Below, one piece after another: positions 42,609 to 51,017 of a stretch of DNA of 64,000 nucleotides. The stretch lies in NCBI GenBank assembly GCA_024275895.1, contig JAJRYE010000025.1, positions 16,066 to 80,065 of the forward strand, given 5' to 3'. The notes under the pieces were generated by a model, which did not search any database, was not told the origin of the DNA, and saw only the letters and a program-made list of their open reading frames with translations. The translations under genes and the position numbers were made by a program. How positions within the stretch are numbered: the stretch's first letter is position 1; each line of letters opens with the position of its first letter. This stretch comes from Alphaproteobacteria bacterium (GTDB lineage: Bacteria > Pseudomonadota > Alphaproteobacteria > Rhizobiales > BM303).

Positions 42609-44093
42609 ATGGATTTTACAGTTCTCATATTTCTTACGAGCGGTTTGTTCCTTGGCTGGTCGCTGGGGGCAAATGATGCGGCGAATGTGTTTGGCACCGC
42701 GGTCGGCACCCGCATGGTGCGCTTCACGACGGCGGCGGTTGTTTGCAGCATTTTTATTGTTCTTGGTTCGGTTCTGAGCGGCGCCGGTGCGGCCCATACC
42801 CTGGGCAAGCTCGGTTCGATCAACGCCCTGGCCGGATCGTTCATGGCGGCTCTGGCGGCAGCGCTGACCGTTTACGCCATGACCAAGCTTGAATTGCCGG
42901 TCTCGACAAGCCAGGCGATTGTCGGCGCGATTATCGGCTGGAATTTGTTCAGCGGTTCGGTAACCGATGTCACGGCGCTGACCAAGATTCTCGCCACCTG
43001 GGTGGCGTGCCCGCTTCTCGCCGCCCTGATTGCGATGCCGATCTATATCGGGGTGCAGCGCTTTCTCGCCAGGGCCAAACTGCATATCCTGCGGCGCGAT
43101 ATCTATACCCGCATCGCGCTTGTTCTGGCGGGCGCTTTTGGCTCCTACTCGCTGGGCGCCAATAATATCGCCAATGTGATGGGGGTGTTTGTTCCCGCCT
43201 CGCCCTTTACCGATTTTACCGTGGCGGACGCGTTCACAATTACTGGCATTCAGCAGCTTTTTCTCCTTGGCGCCCTGGCAATTGCGGTCGGCGTGTTTAC
43301 CTATTCAAAACGGGTTATGCTCACGGTCGGGGGCGGGCTTATGCCGCTCTCGCCGATCGCCGCCTGGGTGGTGGTGATTTCCCACTCCATCGTTCTGACC
43401 CTGTTTGCCTCTGAAGGGCTTGAGCATTTTCTCGCCAGTAACGGCCTGCCCACCATCCCGCTGGTTCCAGTATCGAGCTCTCAGGCGGTGGTCGGTGCGG
43501 TAATCGGGATCGGGTTGCTGAAAGGCGGGCGCAATATCAAGTGGCGGGTTCTGGGCAATATTTCCATGGGCTGGGTCACGACGCCGGTGATTTCGGCGAT
43601 TCTTTGCTTTTTCTCGCTGTTTTTCCTGCAAAATGTGTTTAACCAGAAGGTTTATACTGAAGTTCATTACGCGCTCTCGCCCAAGGTGATGAATCATCTA
43701 GTGGAACGCTCGTTTCCGGTGGAAGATTTAAGCTCTCTCAGGAACAGGGATTTCACCTCCGCCCGTGCCTTCCTCAAGGCGATCGGCGAGCGGACCTATC
43801 TGACCGGGTATCAGCAAAGGAAAATTCTTGAATTTGCCGAGGTTGCCAAACTCTATGTTGATCCGAAAAAAGTGCAGCAGCTCAAGGCGGACTGGTTGAG
43901 CCAGGGGCAGCTTTTGGCCCTGCGCAAGCTGGAAGGGCGCCGCTTCGGCTTCAAATGGGCCCTGGCCGATGCGCTTGAGAAATTGAGTGTTGATTGGCGC
44001 CAGCGCCCTGATAAGATCGAAAACAAGACCTATAACAAACAGATCAAGGCCAAGCTGGGTTACCTCTACCGATTATTTTCCCTCGAGGAGTAA
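42609..44093 (+). CDS. Inorganic phosphate transporter, PiT family, with C-terminal helical domain
   Basis: 494 aa. PiT signatures GANDAANVFGTAVGTRMVRF in the first half and LGANNIANVMGVF in the second half are present, with LPVSTSQAIVGAIIGW and VSSSQAVVGAVIGIG. Roughly ten spans end near residue 345; the last 145 residues are a charged cytoplasmic helical region (RKILEFAEVAKLYVDPKKVQ) not found in the shortest PiTs. It is coupled to DUF47 and followed by tctA after 28 bases. Confidence 0.93.
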   Translation: MDFTVLIFLTSGLFLGWSLGANDAANVFGTAVGTRMVRFTTAAVVCSIFIVLGSVLSGAGAAHTLGKLGSINALAGSFMAALAAALTVYAMTKLELPVSTSQAIVGAIIGWNLFSGSVTDVTALTKILATWVACPLLAALIAMPIYIGVQRFLARAKLHILRRDIYTRIALVLAGAFGSYSLGANNIANVMGVFVPASPFTDFTVADAFTITGIQQLFLLGALAIAVGVFTYSKRVMLTVGGGLMPLSPIAAWVVVISHSIVLTLFASEGLEHFLASNGLPTIPLVPVSSSQAVVGAVIGIGLLKGGRNIKWRVLGNISMGWVTTPVISAILCFFSLFFLQNVFNQKVYTEVHYALSPKVMNHLVERSFPVEDLSSLRNRDFTSARAFLKAIGERTYLTGYQQRKILEFAEVAKLYVDPKKVQQLKADWLSQGQLLALRKLEGRRFGFKWALADALEKLSVDWRQRPDKIENKTYNKQIKAKLGYLYRLFSLEE

Positions 44094-44121
44094 GTATCTG
44101 CCGTAAGGGGCGTTTGCGAAA

Positions 44122-45615
44122 ATGGAAGTACTCGACAGTCTGATTTTTGGCTTCAGCACATTGCTTGGATGGAAGCCGATTCTGGTCATTATTGCCGGGG
44201 TGATTGTCGGGATCATGGTGGGGGCGATGCCGGGGCTCTCGCCCTCGACCGGGGTGGCGCTTCTGGTGCCGTTCAGCTATACGATGTCGCCGGCGCTTGC
44301 GGTTATCCTGCTGGTTTCGATCTATATCTCATCCAATTACGGCGGCTCGATTACCGCTGTACTGATCAATACTCCGGGCACACCCGCCGCGGCGGCAACT
44401 GCCCTGGACGGTTTCCCCATGACCGTGCAGGGCAAGGCGGGCAAGGGGCTGGGCATGTCGCTGATCGCCTCGACACTGGGAGGTATATTCGGCACCATAA
44501 TCCTGATCGCCTTTGCCATCCCGCTCGCCCGGCTGGCGATCGGGTTTCATCCGGCGGATTATTTCGCCCTTGCCATTTTCGGCCTGACCACCGTCGGCTC
44601 GCTCGGCGGCGGCAATGTCGCCAAGGCCATGGTCGCGGTTTTGTTCGGCCTGATGGTCAATACGGTGGGGCTTGATCCCATATCGGGCGTCTCGCGTTTT
44701 ACCTTCGGAATTGATGCGCTTTATGACGGCTTCAGTCTGATCCCGGCCCTGATTGGCCTGTTTGCCCTTTCCGTTGTTTTTACCGCTTTCGAGAAAGGCA
44801 AGCTGAGCAAGCGTCTGGTGGATACGCTTGGTGGCAGTTTCCCGACTTTTGCCGAAACCTGGAAAGTCAAAATGACGATCGCGCGCTCGTCAGTTCTGGG
44901 CACGGTTATCGGTATTTTCCCCGGCGCGGGGGCAACGATCGCCTCTTTCATCAGCTATAATATCGCCCAGCGCAGCAGCAAAAAACCCGAAACCTTCGGC
45001 AAGGGTGCCATGGACGGGGTGGCGGCATCGGAGGCGGCCAATTCAAGCTCTGTCGGCGGTGCGCTGATCCCGCTGCTGGCGCTGGGAATTCCGGGCAGCG
45101 CCACCGATGCGGTCCTGATCGGGGCGCTGCAGTTGCACGATATTACCCCCGGCCCGCTGCTTTTCGAGACCCATCCGGAGATTGTTTACGGCATTTTCGC
45201 CTCTCTCATCGTTGCCAACGCCATGATGCTGTTCCTCGGCCTGTTCGGGGTGCGGTTCTTCGCCAAGGTTGTCGAGGTTCCCCCGGCCATTTTATATCCG
45301 ATGATCCTGGCGATCTCGCTGATCGGCAGTTATGCGGTGCGCTCATCCTTCTTTGATGTCGGTGCCTGTTTCGCCTTTGGCATTGTTGGCTGGATATTCA
45401 AACGCTATGGTTATCCGGTGGCGCCGATTGTGCTGGGCATTGTTCTGGGCTCGCTGCTGGAGGAAAACTTCCGCCGCGCCGTCATGATGGATGGGCCGCT
45501 GGTGTTTTTCACCCAGCCGCTCTCCGCCGTCATGCTCGGTGTGGCCGCCCTGTTGTTCGTATGGCCGATGTATAAAAGCTTCAAGGCCCGCCGCAAGGAC
45601 GGAGCGCAGCCGTAA
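44122..45615 (+). CDS. tctA: Tripartite tricarboxylate transporter large permease TctA
   Basis: 497-aa membrane permease. The landmarks GVIVGIMVGAMPGLSPSTGVALLVPF, NYGGSITAVLINTPGTPAAAATALDG and ALGIPGSATDAVLIGAL are TctA-specific. About 12 spans. It should work with TctC and TctB, but these are 2.6 kb upstream, with a small gene, DUF47 and PiT between. A poorly placed AAGGGG is the only ribosome site seen. Confidence 0.92.
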   Translation: MEVLDSLIFGFSTLLGWKPILVIIAGVIVGIMVGAMPGLSPSTGVALLVPFSYTMSPALAVILLVSIYISSNYGGSITAVLINTPGTPAAAATALDGFPMTVQGKAGKGLGMSLIASTLGGIFGTIILIAFAIPLARLAIGFHPADYFALAIFGLTTVGSLGGGNVAKAMVAVLFGLMVNTVGLDPISGVSRFTFGIDALYDGFSLIPALIGLFALSVVFTAFEKGKLSKRLVDTLGGSFPTFAETWKVKMTIARSSVLGTVIGIFPGAGATIASFISYNIAQRSSKKPETFGKGAMDGVAASEAANSSSVGGALIPLLALGIPGSATDAVLIGALQLHDITPGPLLFETHPEIVYGIFASLIVANAMMLFLGLFGVRFFAKVVEVPPAILYPMILAISLIGSYAVRSSFFDVGACFAFGIVGWIFKRYGYPVAPIVLGIVLGSLLEENFRRAVMMDGPLVFFTQPLSAVMLGVAALLFVWPMYKSFKARRKDGAQP

Positions 45616-45655
45616 AGGACGGGCGCTCACGCCTTGAAGTGGAGCGGGCGGCGTC

Positions 45656-46120
45656 TCACCATTGCGTATAGGGATGGGCGATCAGATTGGAGTTGAAATA
45701 GCGTGGATCATCGGCAATTTCCTTGCCGATCCAGTCGGGTTTGTCGAAGGTCTGATCCTCGCTTTCAAGCTCTACCTCGGCAACAATCAGACCTTTATTG
45801 ACGCCGCCAAATTCGTCGATTTCCCAGATCAGGCCCGCATGGGCGATCTTGTAGCGGTTTTTCTCGATAATTGGCTGCTCGCACAGATCATCCAGCATCT
45901 CACTGGCGTCAGCGGCGGGGATCTCATATTCATATTCAACCCGCGTGGCGCCGGTGGTGAGGCCCTTGACGGTCAAATAGCCCCTGTCATCAATTGTGCG
46001 TACCCGCACCGTGCGTTCCTTGACTGTTGAAAGATAGCCCTGACGATAGGCGGTGCCCTTTGCCAGTTGCCGCCAGGCCTGGCCGCTGACGAGAAATTTA
46101 CGTTCGATTTCCTTGGCCAT
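45656..46120 (-). CDS. CYTH domain protein (triphosphate tunnel metalloenzyme)
   Basis: 154 aa. The opening EIERKFLV is the ExExK motif of CYTH, followed by alternating charged strands (RTVRVRTIDDRGYLTVKG; EYEYEIPAADA; KNRYKIAHAGLIWEIDEF; LIVAEVELESED). Such proteins hydrolyse triphosphate compounds or inorganic tripolyphosphate; class IV adenylate cyclase is the other option. GAGGAA lies before the ATG. A second, divergent CYTH-like protein is encoded directly upstream on the same strand. Confidence 0.88.
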   Translation of the reverse strand: MAKEIERKFLVSGQAWRQLAKGTAYRQGYLSTVKERTVRVRTIDDRGYLTVKGLTTGATRVEYEYEIPAADASEMLDDLCEQPIIEKNRYKIAHAGLIWEIDEFGGVNKGLIVAEVELESEDQTFDKPDWIGKEIADDPRYFNSNLIAHPYTQW

Positions 46121-46179
46121 TGTTTAATTCCTCAAGCTTCAAATGCAGCCGCAACGTCATGATTTCATATTGTACCGGC

Positions 46180-46782
46180 TTAATCAGGGAGCGCTTCCAT
46201 GCCGATGACGCGTTTGATGGCGCGCAGATAATTGACGTTTTCATATTCATCCAGACCCAGCATTTCCTTCGCCCTGAGTATGGCGGGGATATCGACCGAT
46301 TCCACCGCTACGGTCTGAAGTCCGGCGCCGTTGATCTCGATCTCGGCATGCTCGGCAATGCATTCATTGACGCTAAAGGCAAAGCGGCGCTTGAAGACGC
46401 GCACCGCCGAGAGCTGCTGCTGGGGGGTGATTACTTCGTCGAGATACTGCCGCAAGGTGTAGCTCTCGCGCTCCAGGGGCGGCATTTCAACGCCAAAGGC
46501 GGGAAAGACATCCGCCTCAAGCCGGGAGGCTTGCATGGGGAACTCGCCCTTCATGCGCGGGTTCCATTGTTCAAGCCCCTCGCGCTTTGTGATGAAGACC
46601 TTGATATCCATGAGTTTATCACGGATTTTGGTGTTGTTTTCATTGTTTTGCGCCGAAACAATATAGATTTCATGGCTCTCGCGTATTCCCGCGCAGGCGG
46701 AGAGCCGCCGCATCTTCTCCTCGACCATGCCGAAGTTTTTTGCCCAGGTGCGGAATTCAAAACGGGGTTTTATTTCACTCAT
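46180..46782 (-). CDS. Divergent CYTH-like protein
   Basis: 200 aa from ATG 46782 (CAGGAG upstream). Not confidently recognised. It shows strands with paired charged residues as in CYTH (FEFRTWAKNF; NTKIRDKLMDIKVFI; VRVFKRRFAFSVNECIAEHAEIEI; VAVESVD), so a diverged triphosphate-tunnel fold is inferred. It lacks a plain ExExK start. No signal peptide. It lies 59 bases before the canonical CYTH gene and is likely co-transcribed; the pair may act on related phosphorylated substrates, perhaps polyphosphate, given the phosphate genes around. Confidence 0.55.
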   Translation of the reverse strand: MSEIKPRFEFRTWAKNFGMVEEKMRRLSACAGIRESHEIYIVSAQNNENNTKIRDKLMDIKVFITKREGLEQWNPRMKGEFPMQASRLEADVFPAFGVEMPPLERESYTLRQYLDEVITPQQQLSAVRVFKRRFAFSVNECIAEHAEIEINGAGLQTVAVESVDIPAILRAKEMLGLDEYENVNYLRAIKRVIGMEALPD

Positions 46783-47106
46783 GATTGTAACTCCTGAAAA
46801 GGATGCGTGCGGCAAAGCTTTAACCGGTCCGTTCAGTCCCTTCATCCTAGAAGGGAATGGCCATCAAGTCCACAGGCCCCGGACCTTAATCCAAAAAAAT
46901 TAAAATTATCAAATAGATGGCGCAATCCTGATTCGTTATTCCTGTCCTCGTAGAAATGAAGGCCGAAAATTGTGGAAATGCATGATTGTTTTCATGTGAC
47001 CGGCGCTGGTTTTGGGGGCTTGCGCACTGGACTAAAGGCGGCGGGATTGATAGTTGTTATTATCAGCATTGCGCTATGTCTGAGGCAGATGACGGAGGCG
47101 GATATC
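46783..47106. other. Intergenic region, no supported feature
   Basis: Divergent spacer between the CYTH-like gene and the stress-protein gene. It is AT-rich around 46890-46920 and surely holds promoters, but I cannot name hexamers with confidence. The track extension of the stress-protein ORF to 46972 runs through this spacer and is not supported. Confidence 0.4.
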
Positions 47107-47589
47107 ATGGGCACTACCGGCAAGGAACAGCCTGTTCTGGTCGCGGTGGATTTCTCGCCCGATTCAGAAGCGGCCCTTTTATGGGCCTGTGATTATGCGA
47201 GGCTGGCGGGCGCGCCCCTCGCCGTGCTGCATGTGGTTCATGATCCGGCGGATGCGCCGGGATTTTATCACCGGGGCGAGTTTGACTGGTCACGTCCGAT
47301 GGCGGATATGGCGGCGCAGCTCTTTGACACTTTTCTTGCAGATATGAAAGCGCGGCATTCGGATGTGGCCGCTTTGGCGGATTTGCGCCGGATCCAGGTC
47401 AAGGGCCTGCCTGCCAGCCGCATTGTCGAGGTTGCCGAGAAGGAAGAGGCAAGGCTGATTGTCACGGGCAGCCGGGGGCGGACGGGGTTGCCCCATATCC
47501 TGCTCGGTTCGGTGGCTGAACGGGTGGTGCAGACCTCTCGCAAGCCGGTCACGGTGGTCAAGGCCGCTGCGCAAAGGGAGACATCGTGA
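47107..47589 (+). CDS. Universal stress protein (UspA family)
   Basis: 160 aa from ATG 47107, which has GGAGG 8 bases upstream. PVLVAVDFSPDSEAALLWACDYA opens the UspA fold, and LIVTGSRGRTGLPHILLGSVAERV is the G-2x-G-9x-G(S/T) ATP-binding signature, so an ATP-binding Usp. Its end overlaps the Na/Pi cotransporter start in a GTGA, so the two are co-expressed, linking phosphate uptake with stress. Confidence 0.9.
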   Translation: MGTTGKEQPVLVAVDFSPDSEAALLWACDYARLAGAPLAVLHVVHDPADAPGFYHRGEFDWSRPMADMAAQLFDTFLADMKARHSDVAALADLRRIQVKGLPASRIVEVAEKEEARLIVTGSRGRTGLPHILLGSVAERVVQTSRKPVTVVKAAAQRETS

Positions 47590-49277
47590 ACAACCCCTTC
47601 GCGGACACGCAATTGTGGTTCGGGCTGTTTGGCGGTCTGGCGCTTTTCCTGTTCGGCATGGATATCATGACGCGCTCTTTAAAGCGCGCTGCGGGCGAGT
47701 ATTTGAAGTCATTGCTGGCGCGCCTGACCCGCAACCGCTTTGTTGCCGCGGCTATGGGGGCGTTTGTCACCTCCATCATCCAGTCTTCATCCGTCACCAC
47801 GGTCATTCTGGTCGGGTTTATCTCGGCCGGTCTGCTGTCCATGGGACAAAGCGTTGCGGTGATCATGGGGGCCAATATCGGCACCACGATCACGGCGCAG
47901 ATTCTGGCCTTCAAGGTTACGACGCTGGCCCTGCCGATCATTACCATCGGTTTTCTGGTGTCTTTTATCGCCAAACGCGACGAGTGGCGGCAATACGGCC
48001 TCATGGTGCTGGGGCTGGGGCTGGTGTTTTACGGTATGTCGGTGATGAGCGGCGCGGTGAAGCCGCTGCGCTCCTATGAGCCGTTCATTGCCTTCATGAC
48101 CACGCTTGACCATCCGCTTCTGGCGGCGCTTGCAGGAGCTGCCTTTACCGCCATTATCCAATCCTCCTCGGCGACCACCGGGATTTTGATTGTCATGGCG
48201 GGGCAGGGGCTGATCGGTCTGGAGCCGGCCATCGCCATTGCCCTTGGCGCCAATATCGGCACCTGCATCACCGCCGGGCTGGCCTCTATCGGCAAGCCGC
48301 GCGAGGCGGTGCGGGCAGCGGTGGTGCACACCTTGTTCAATGTGGCCGGGGTTTTGTTGTGGATTGGCTTTGTTCCTCAGCTGGCAGAGCTTGCCCGGGC
48401 GATATCCCCGGCGCATGAGGCTCTGACGGGAATGGAGCGTCTGGCCGCCGATGCGCCGCGCCAGATCGCCAATGTTCACACCTTCTTTAACGTTATCAAC
48501 ACCTTTGTCTTTATCGGATTTACCACCCAGATTGCCCGTTTTGTCGAATGGCTGATCCCGGACCGGCCCTTGAGCAAGGAAGAGGCGCTGGCGCCGCTAT
48601 ATCTTGATGAAGTGCTTCTCATGACGCCCTCGATCGCGCTTGCCGCCACCCGGCGCGAGATTGTGCGTCTGGGCGAGTGGGTGCGCGATATGCTCAATGA
48701 CGTGCTGCCGGCGGTGATCTCAAGAAAACGCAGTGTTCTTGAGACCATTGCCAGAAAAGACAAGGCGGTGGACAATCTGCACCGCGAGATTGTCGGCTAT
48801 CTTGCAAAGATCAGCACGGGGGATCTTTCTGCCGCCGAAACCGATGAGTTAATGGAACTGATCGAGATTGCCAATGATCTGGAATATGTTGCCGATCGCA
48901 CGGCGGCCGATATTGTCACCTCGGCGCGCAAATCTCTTTCTGAAGGCGTTGTCATCAGCGAGAAAACGGCGGTGATCATCTCGAAATTTCATGCTGAAAT
49001 CGTCAAGGCGCTGACCCGAACCTTGCAGGCGGTCGCCGGGCGTGATCACGAACTGGCGTCGAAAGTGCGCTCCAAAAAGAAATATGTCGCCAGCATGAAA
49101 CGCCGAATCGCCACCCATGAGGTCAAGCGCCTGACGGCGGATGCGCCCAACCGGCTGGTGACCTATGCGCGCGAGATCGAGACGGTAGAGCTTCTTGACG
49201 GAATTTTCAAAATCATCCGCCGCATCGCCCGGACGCAAGAACAAAAAACCGATACACCGGAGCCTGAAGAGGCCTGA
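47586..49277 (+). CDS. Na/Pi cotransporter family protein with C-terminal PhoU-like domain (intact copy)
   Basis: 563 aa. Two repeats carry FVTSIIQSSSVTTVILVGFI and FTAIIQSSSATTGILIVMAG with GANIGTTITAQI / GANIGTCITAGL. From about residue 340 a cytoplasmic helical region (VSTGD-type helices; NLHREIVGYLAKISTGDLSA; ELIEIANDLEYVADRTAADI) is PhoU-like. GTG start overlaps the stress-protein stop. This intact protein shows what the broken gene at 15719-17520 should look like. It imports phosphate with Na+. Confidence 0.92.
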   Translation: MNNPFADTQLWFGLFGGLALFLFGMDIMTRSLKRAAGEYLKSLLARLTRNRFVAAAMGAFVTSIIQSSSVTTVILVGFISAGLLSMGQSVAVIMGANIGTTITAQILAFKVTTLALPIITIGFLVSFIAKRDEWRQYGLMVLGLGLVFYGMSVMSGAVKPLRSYEPFIAFMTTLDHPLLAALAGAAFTAIIQSSSATTGILIVMAGQGLIGLEPAIAIALGANIGTCITAGLASIGKPREAVRAAVVHTLFNVAGVLLWIGFVPQLAELARAISPAHEALTGMERLAADAPRQIANVHTFFNVINTFVFIGFTTQIARFVEWLIPDRPLSKEEALAPLYLDEVLLMTPSIALAATRREIVRLGEWVRDMLNDVLPAVISRKRSVLETIARKDKAVDNLHREIVGYLAKISTGDLSAAETDELMELIEIANDLEYVADRTAADIVTSARKSLSEGVVISEKTAVIISKFHAEIVKALTRTLQAVAGRDHELASKVRSKKKYVASMKRRIATHEVKRLTADAPNRLVTYAREIETVELLDGIFKIIRRIARTQEQKTDTPEPEEA

Positions 49278-49297
49278 CCTGAAAGGTCGACTTCAGA

Positions 49298-49540
49298 TCA
49301 GCGGTTCAGGATGCGGGATTGCTCTTCATATTCGCGCTTGTCGATCTCACCGCGGGCAAAGCGTGTTTTCAAGGTGTCGAGCGGGGAATTTCCCGCCGCT
49401 TTGGGTGCGGTAATCATGCGGAACAGCATCACGATACAGGCGATCACCAGCCCGGCCACGGCAAGCATCACCAGCGGCCCGGCAAACATCCCGCCCCAGT
49501 TCATAAAACCATCCATCTCCATCACGCCACCATTCATCAT
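49298..49540 (-). CDS. SHOCT domain small membrane protein
   Basis: 80 aa. One membrane span (GPLVMLAVAGLVIACIVMLF), then the short C-terminal SHOCT helix pair (LDTLKTRFARGEIDKREYEE). GGAG precedes the ATG. Small SHOCT proteins with Met-rich starts (MMNGGVMEMDGFMNWGGMF) are frequent in heavy-metal resistance clusters, matching the mer genes nearby; the Met-rich N-terminus might face copper or mercury, inference only. It converges with the Na/Pi gene. Confidence 0.8.
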   Translation of the reverse strand: MMNGGVMEMDGFMNWGGMFAGPLVMLAVAGLVIACIVMLFRMITAPKAAGNSPLDTLKTRFARGEIDKREYEEQSRILNR

Positions 49541-49619
49541 CTGATTTCTCCTTCAATCTGAGTGTCTGTCAGGTATATAATGTTTCCAGTTGCTGGAAGC
49601 TCAAGGGGGTGGCGGATGT

Positions 49620-50294
49620 TTATATTCCGGCCCAGTCCGCCGGGTTGACGTAAAGACCGAACCAGATGGCCCAGAGGCCAAGGGCAATAAAAATAAGCCC
49701 CAGCAGCCGGTGCATTTGCCCCAGTTTTGCGCTTATCGTATCAAGCCCTGCGGCGAGTTTCGGAACAACGGCGATCACGATGAGTGGCGAGGAAAGGGCA
49801 AGGGCGAAAACCGTCATGGTGGAGAGCCCGGCAAGCACGCTGCCGGTGCTGGCGGCGACGCCGATCAGGGCAAACAGGATCGGGGCGGCGCAGGCCGGGA
49901 TGTTGAGGCCAAAAGCCAGGCCGAGGATGGCCGGGTTTTTCATTTTACTCCATGACCGGGGCGAGAGGGCAATCCGGTGTTTTAACAACCCGGCGCGACC
50001 GGACAGATAGGCCAGTCCCAGAGCCAGATAGACAAATCCAAAACCGAGCCAGAATCCTTTTTGCGCGCCAATGAGCACCAGTCCAAGAAGAGCAGCGAGA
50101 GCGCCGAACACCGCCGCAATGAGTGTTCTTGCGGCGGTAAATATCAAGGTTGACATCAGTTTTTTGGCCCGGCTCCGGCCTTCAATCGACCTTAAAAACA
50201 CCAGATGGGCGCCAATGGTGCAAGGCTCGATGAAGCCGAGCATTCCAAGAGCGGCGGGAAGAAGAAAAAATGTTGTTACAAATGCTTCCGGCAC
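49620..50294 (-). CDS. CcdA/DsbD-like membrane protein
   Basis: 224 aa with six hydrophobic spans. Two Cys-Pro-type positions, FIEPCTIGAH and NIPACAAPIL, correspond to the paired Cys of CcdA that carry electrons across the membrane. Such proteins reduce periplasmic thiols for cytochrome c maturation or metal-handling proteins. It lies next to SHOCT and opposite DUF411, a thiol protein, suggesting a metal-stress role rather than cytochrome maturation. Confidence 0.75.
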   Translation of the reverse strand: MPEAFVTTFFLLPAALGMLGFIEPCTIGAHLVFLRSIEGRSRAKKLMSTLIFTAARTLIAAVFGALAALLGLVLIGAQKGFWLGFGFVYLALGLAYLSGRAGLLKHRIALSPRSWSKMKNPAILGLAFGLNIPACAAPILFALIGVAASTGSVLAGLSTMTVFALALSSPLIVIAVVPKLAAGLDTISAKLGQMHRLLGLIFIALGLWAIWFGLYVNPADWAGI

Positions 50295-50498
50295 GTCCGG
50301 GGTTTCCTTTATTTTATATGATGTTAGGGCGGGAATGCCCCTCAGGACGCAATACCATATCCGCCGCTGGAAGTCGCAGCAGGGCCTATCAACAAGTTGT
50401 GAGTATTCAGGCTTGCTCTCATGGATGTATCTTCACATTGTTGTCAGAGATTTTCAATTCATCTTGCGCGCCGGGACGGCGCAACAAAGGGAAATATC

Positions 50499-50969
50499 AT
50501 GAAGTTCTGGAAAGTTATGGGTCTGGGTATTGCCGTGGTCTTGCTGTCGGGCGCAGCGGGAATGCAGTCTTTGCGGGCCAGCGGTGATGCGCCTGTCATC
50601 AAGGTATTCAAATCGCCAAGTTGCGGCTGTTGCGGCAAATGGGTCGATCAGGCCAAAGCCGCCGGTTTCAAGGTCGAGATCACCAATACCGAAAATATGG
50701 AGGTGGTAAAAAAACAGGCCGGGGTTCCCGAACACCTTCAGTCCTGCCACACAGCATCGGTGGACGGATATGTGATCGAGGGGCATGTGCCCTTTAAAGA
50801 TATCCGGCGCATGTTGAAAATGCGGCCGAAAGCCAGGGGCCTGTCGGTGCCCGGTATGGTGACCGGTTCGCCGGGAATGGAATATGGCAATGAGCGCGAG
50901 CCTTTCAATGTGGTTCTTTTCGACGCGTCAGGTTCTGAAAAAATCTTCCAGAGCTATCCGGCGAAGTAA
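50499..50969 (+). CDS. DUF411 metal-binding periplasmic protein
   Basis: 156 aa from ATG 50499 (AAAGGGAAA upstream). Signal sequence 1-28 (MGLGIAVVLLSGAAGMQSLRAS). The mature part reads VIKVFKSPSCGCCGKWVDQAK, with the CGCC metal site, then LQSCHTASVDGYVIEGHVPFKDI, the DUF411 signature. Members sit in copper and mercury clusters as metal-binding or thioredoxin-fold proteins. It is divergent from the CcdA-like gene, with which it may exchange electrons. Confidence 0.88.
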   Translation: MKFWKVMGLGIAVVLLSGAAGMQSLRASGDAPVIKVFKSPSCGCCGKWVDQAKAAGFKVEITNTENMEVVKKQAGVPEHLQSCHTASVDGYVIEGHVPFKDIRRMLKMRPKARGLSVPGMVTGSPGMEYGNEREPFNVVLFDASGSEKIFQSYPAK

Positions 50970-51017
50970 GCTGCATTTCCTATCGGTAAAACCGGCCCCG
51001 CTTTTTCCGCAAGGGCT

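Noticed and set aside
46120-46797. 225-aa plus-strand ORF
   Set aside because: Shadow of the CYTH-like gene on the other strand, which has a good ribosome site.
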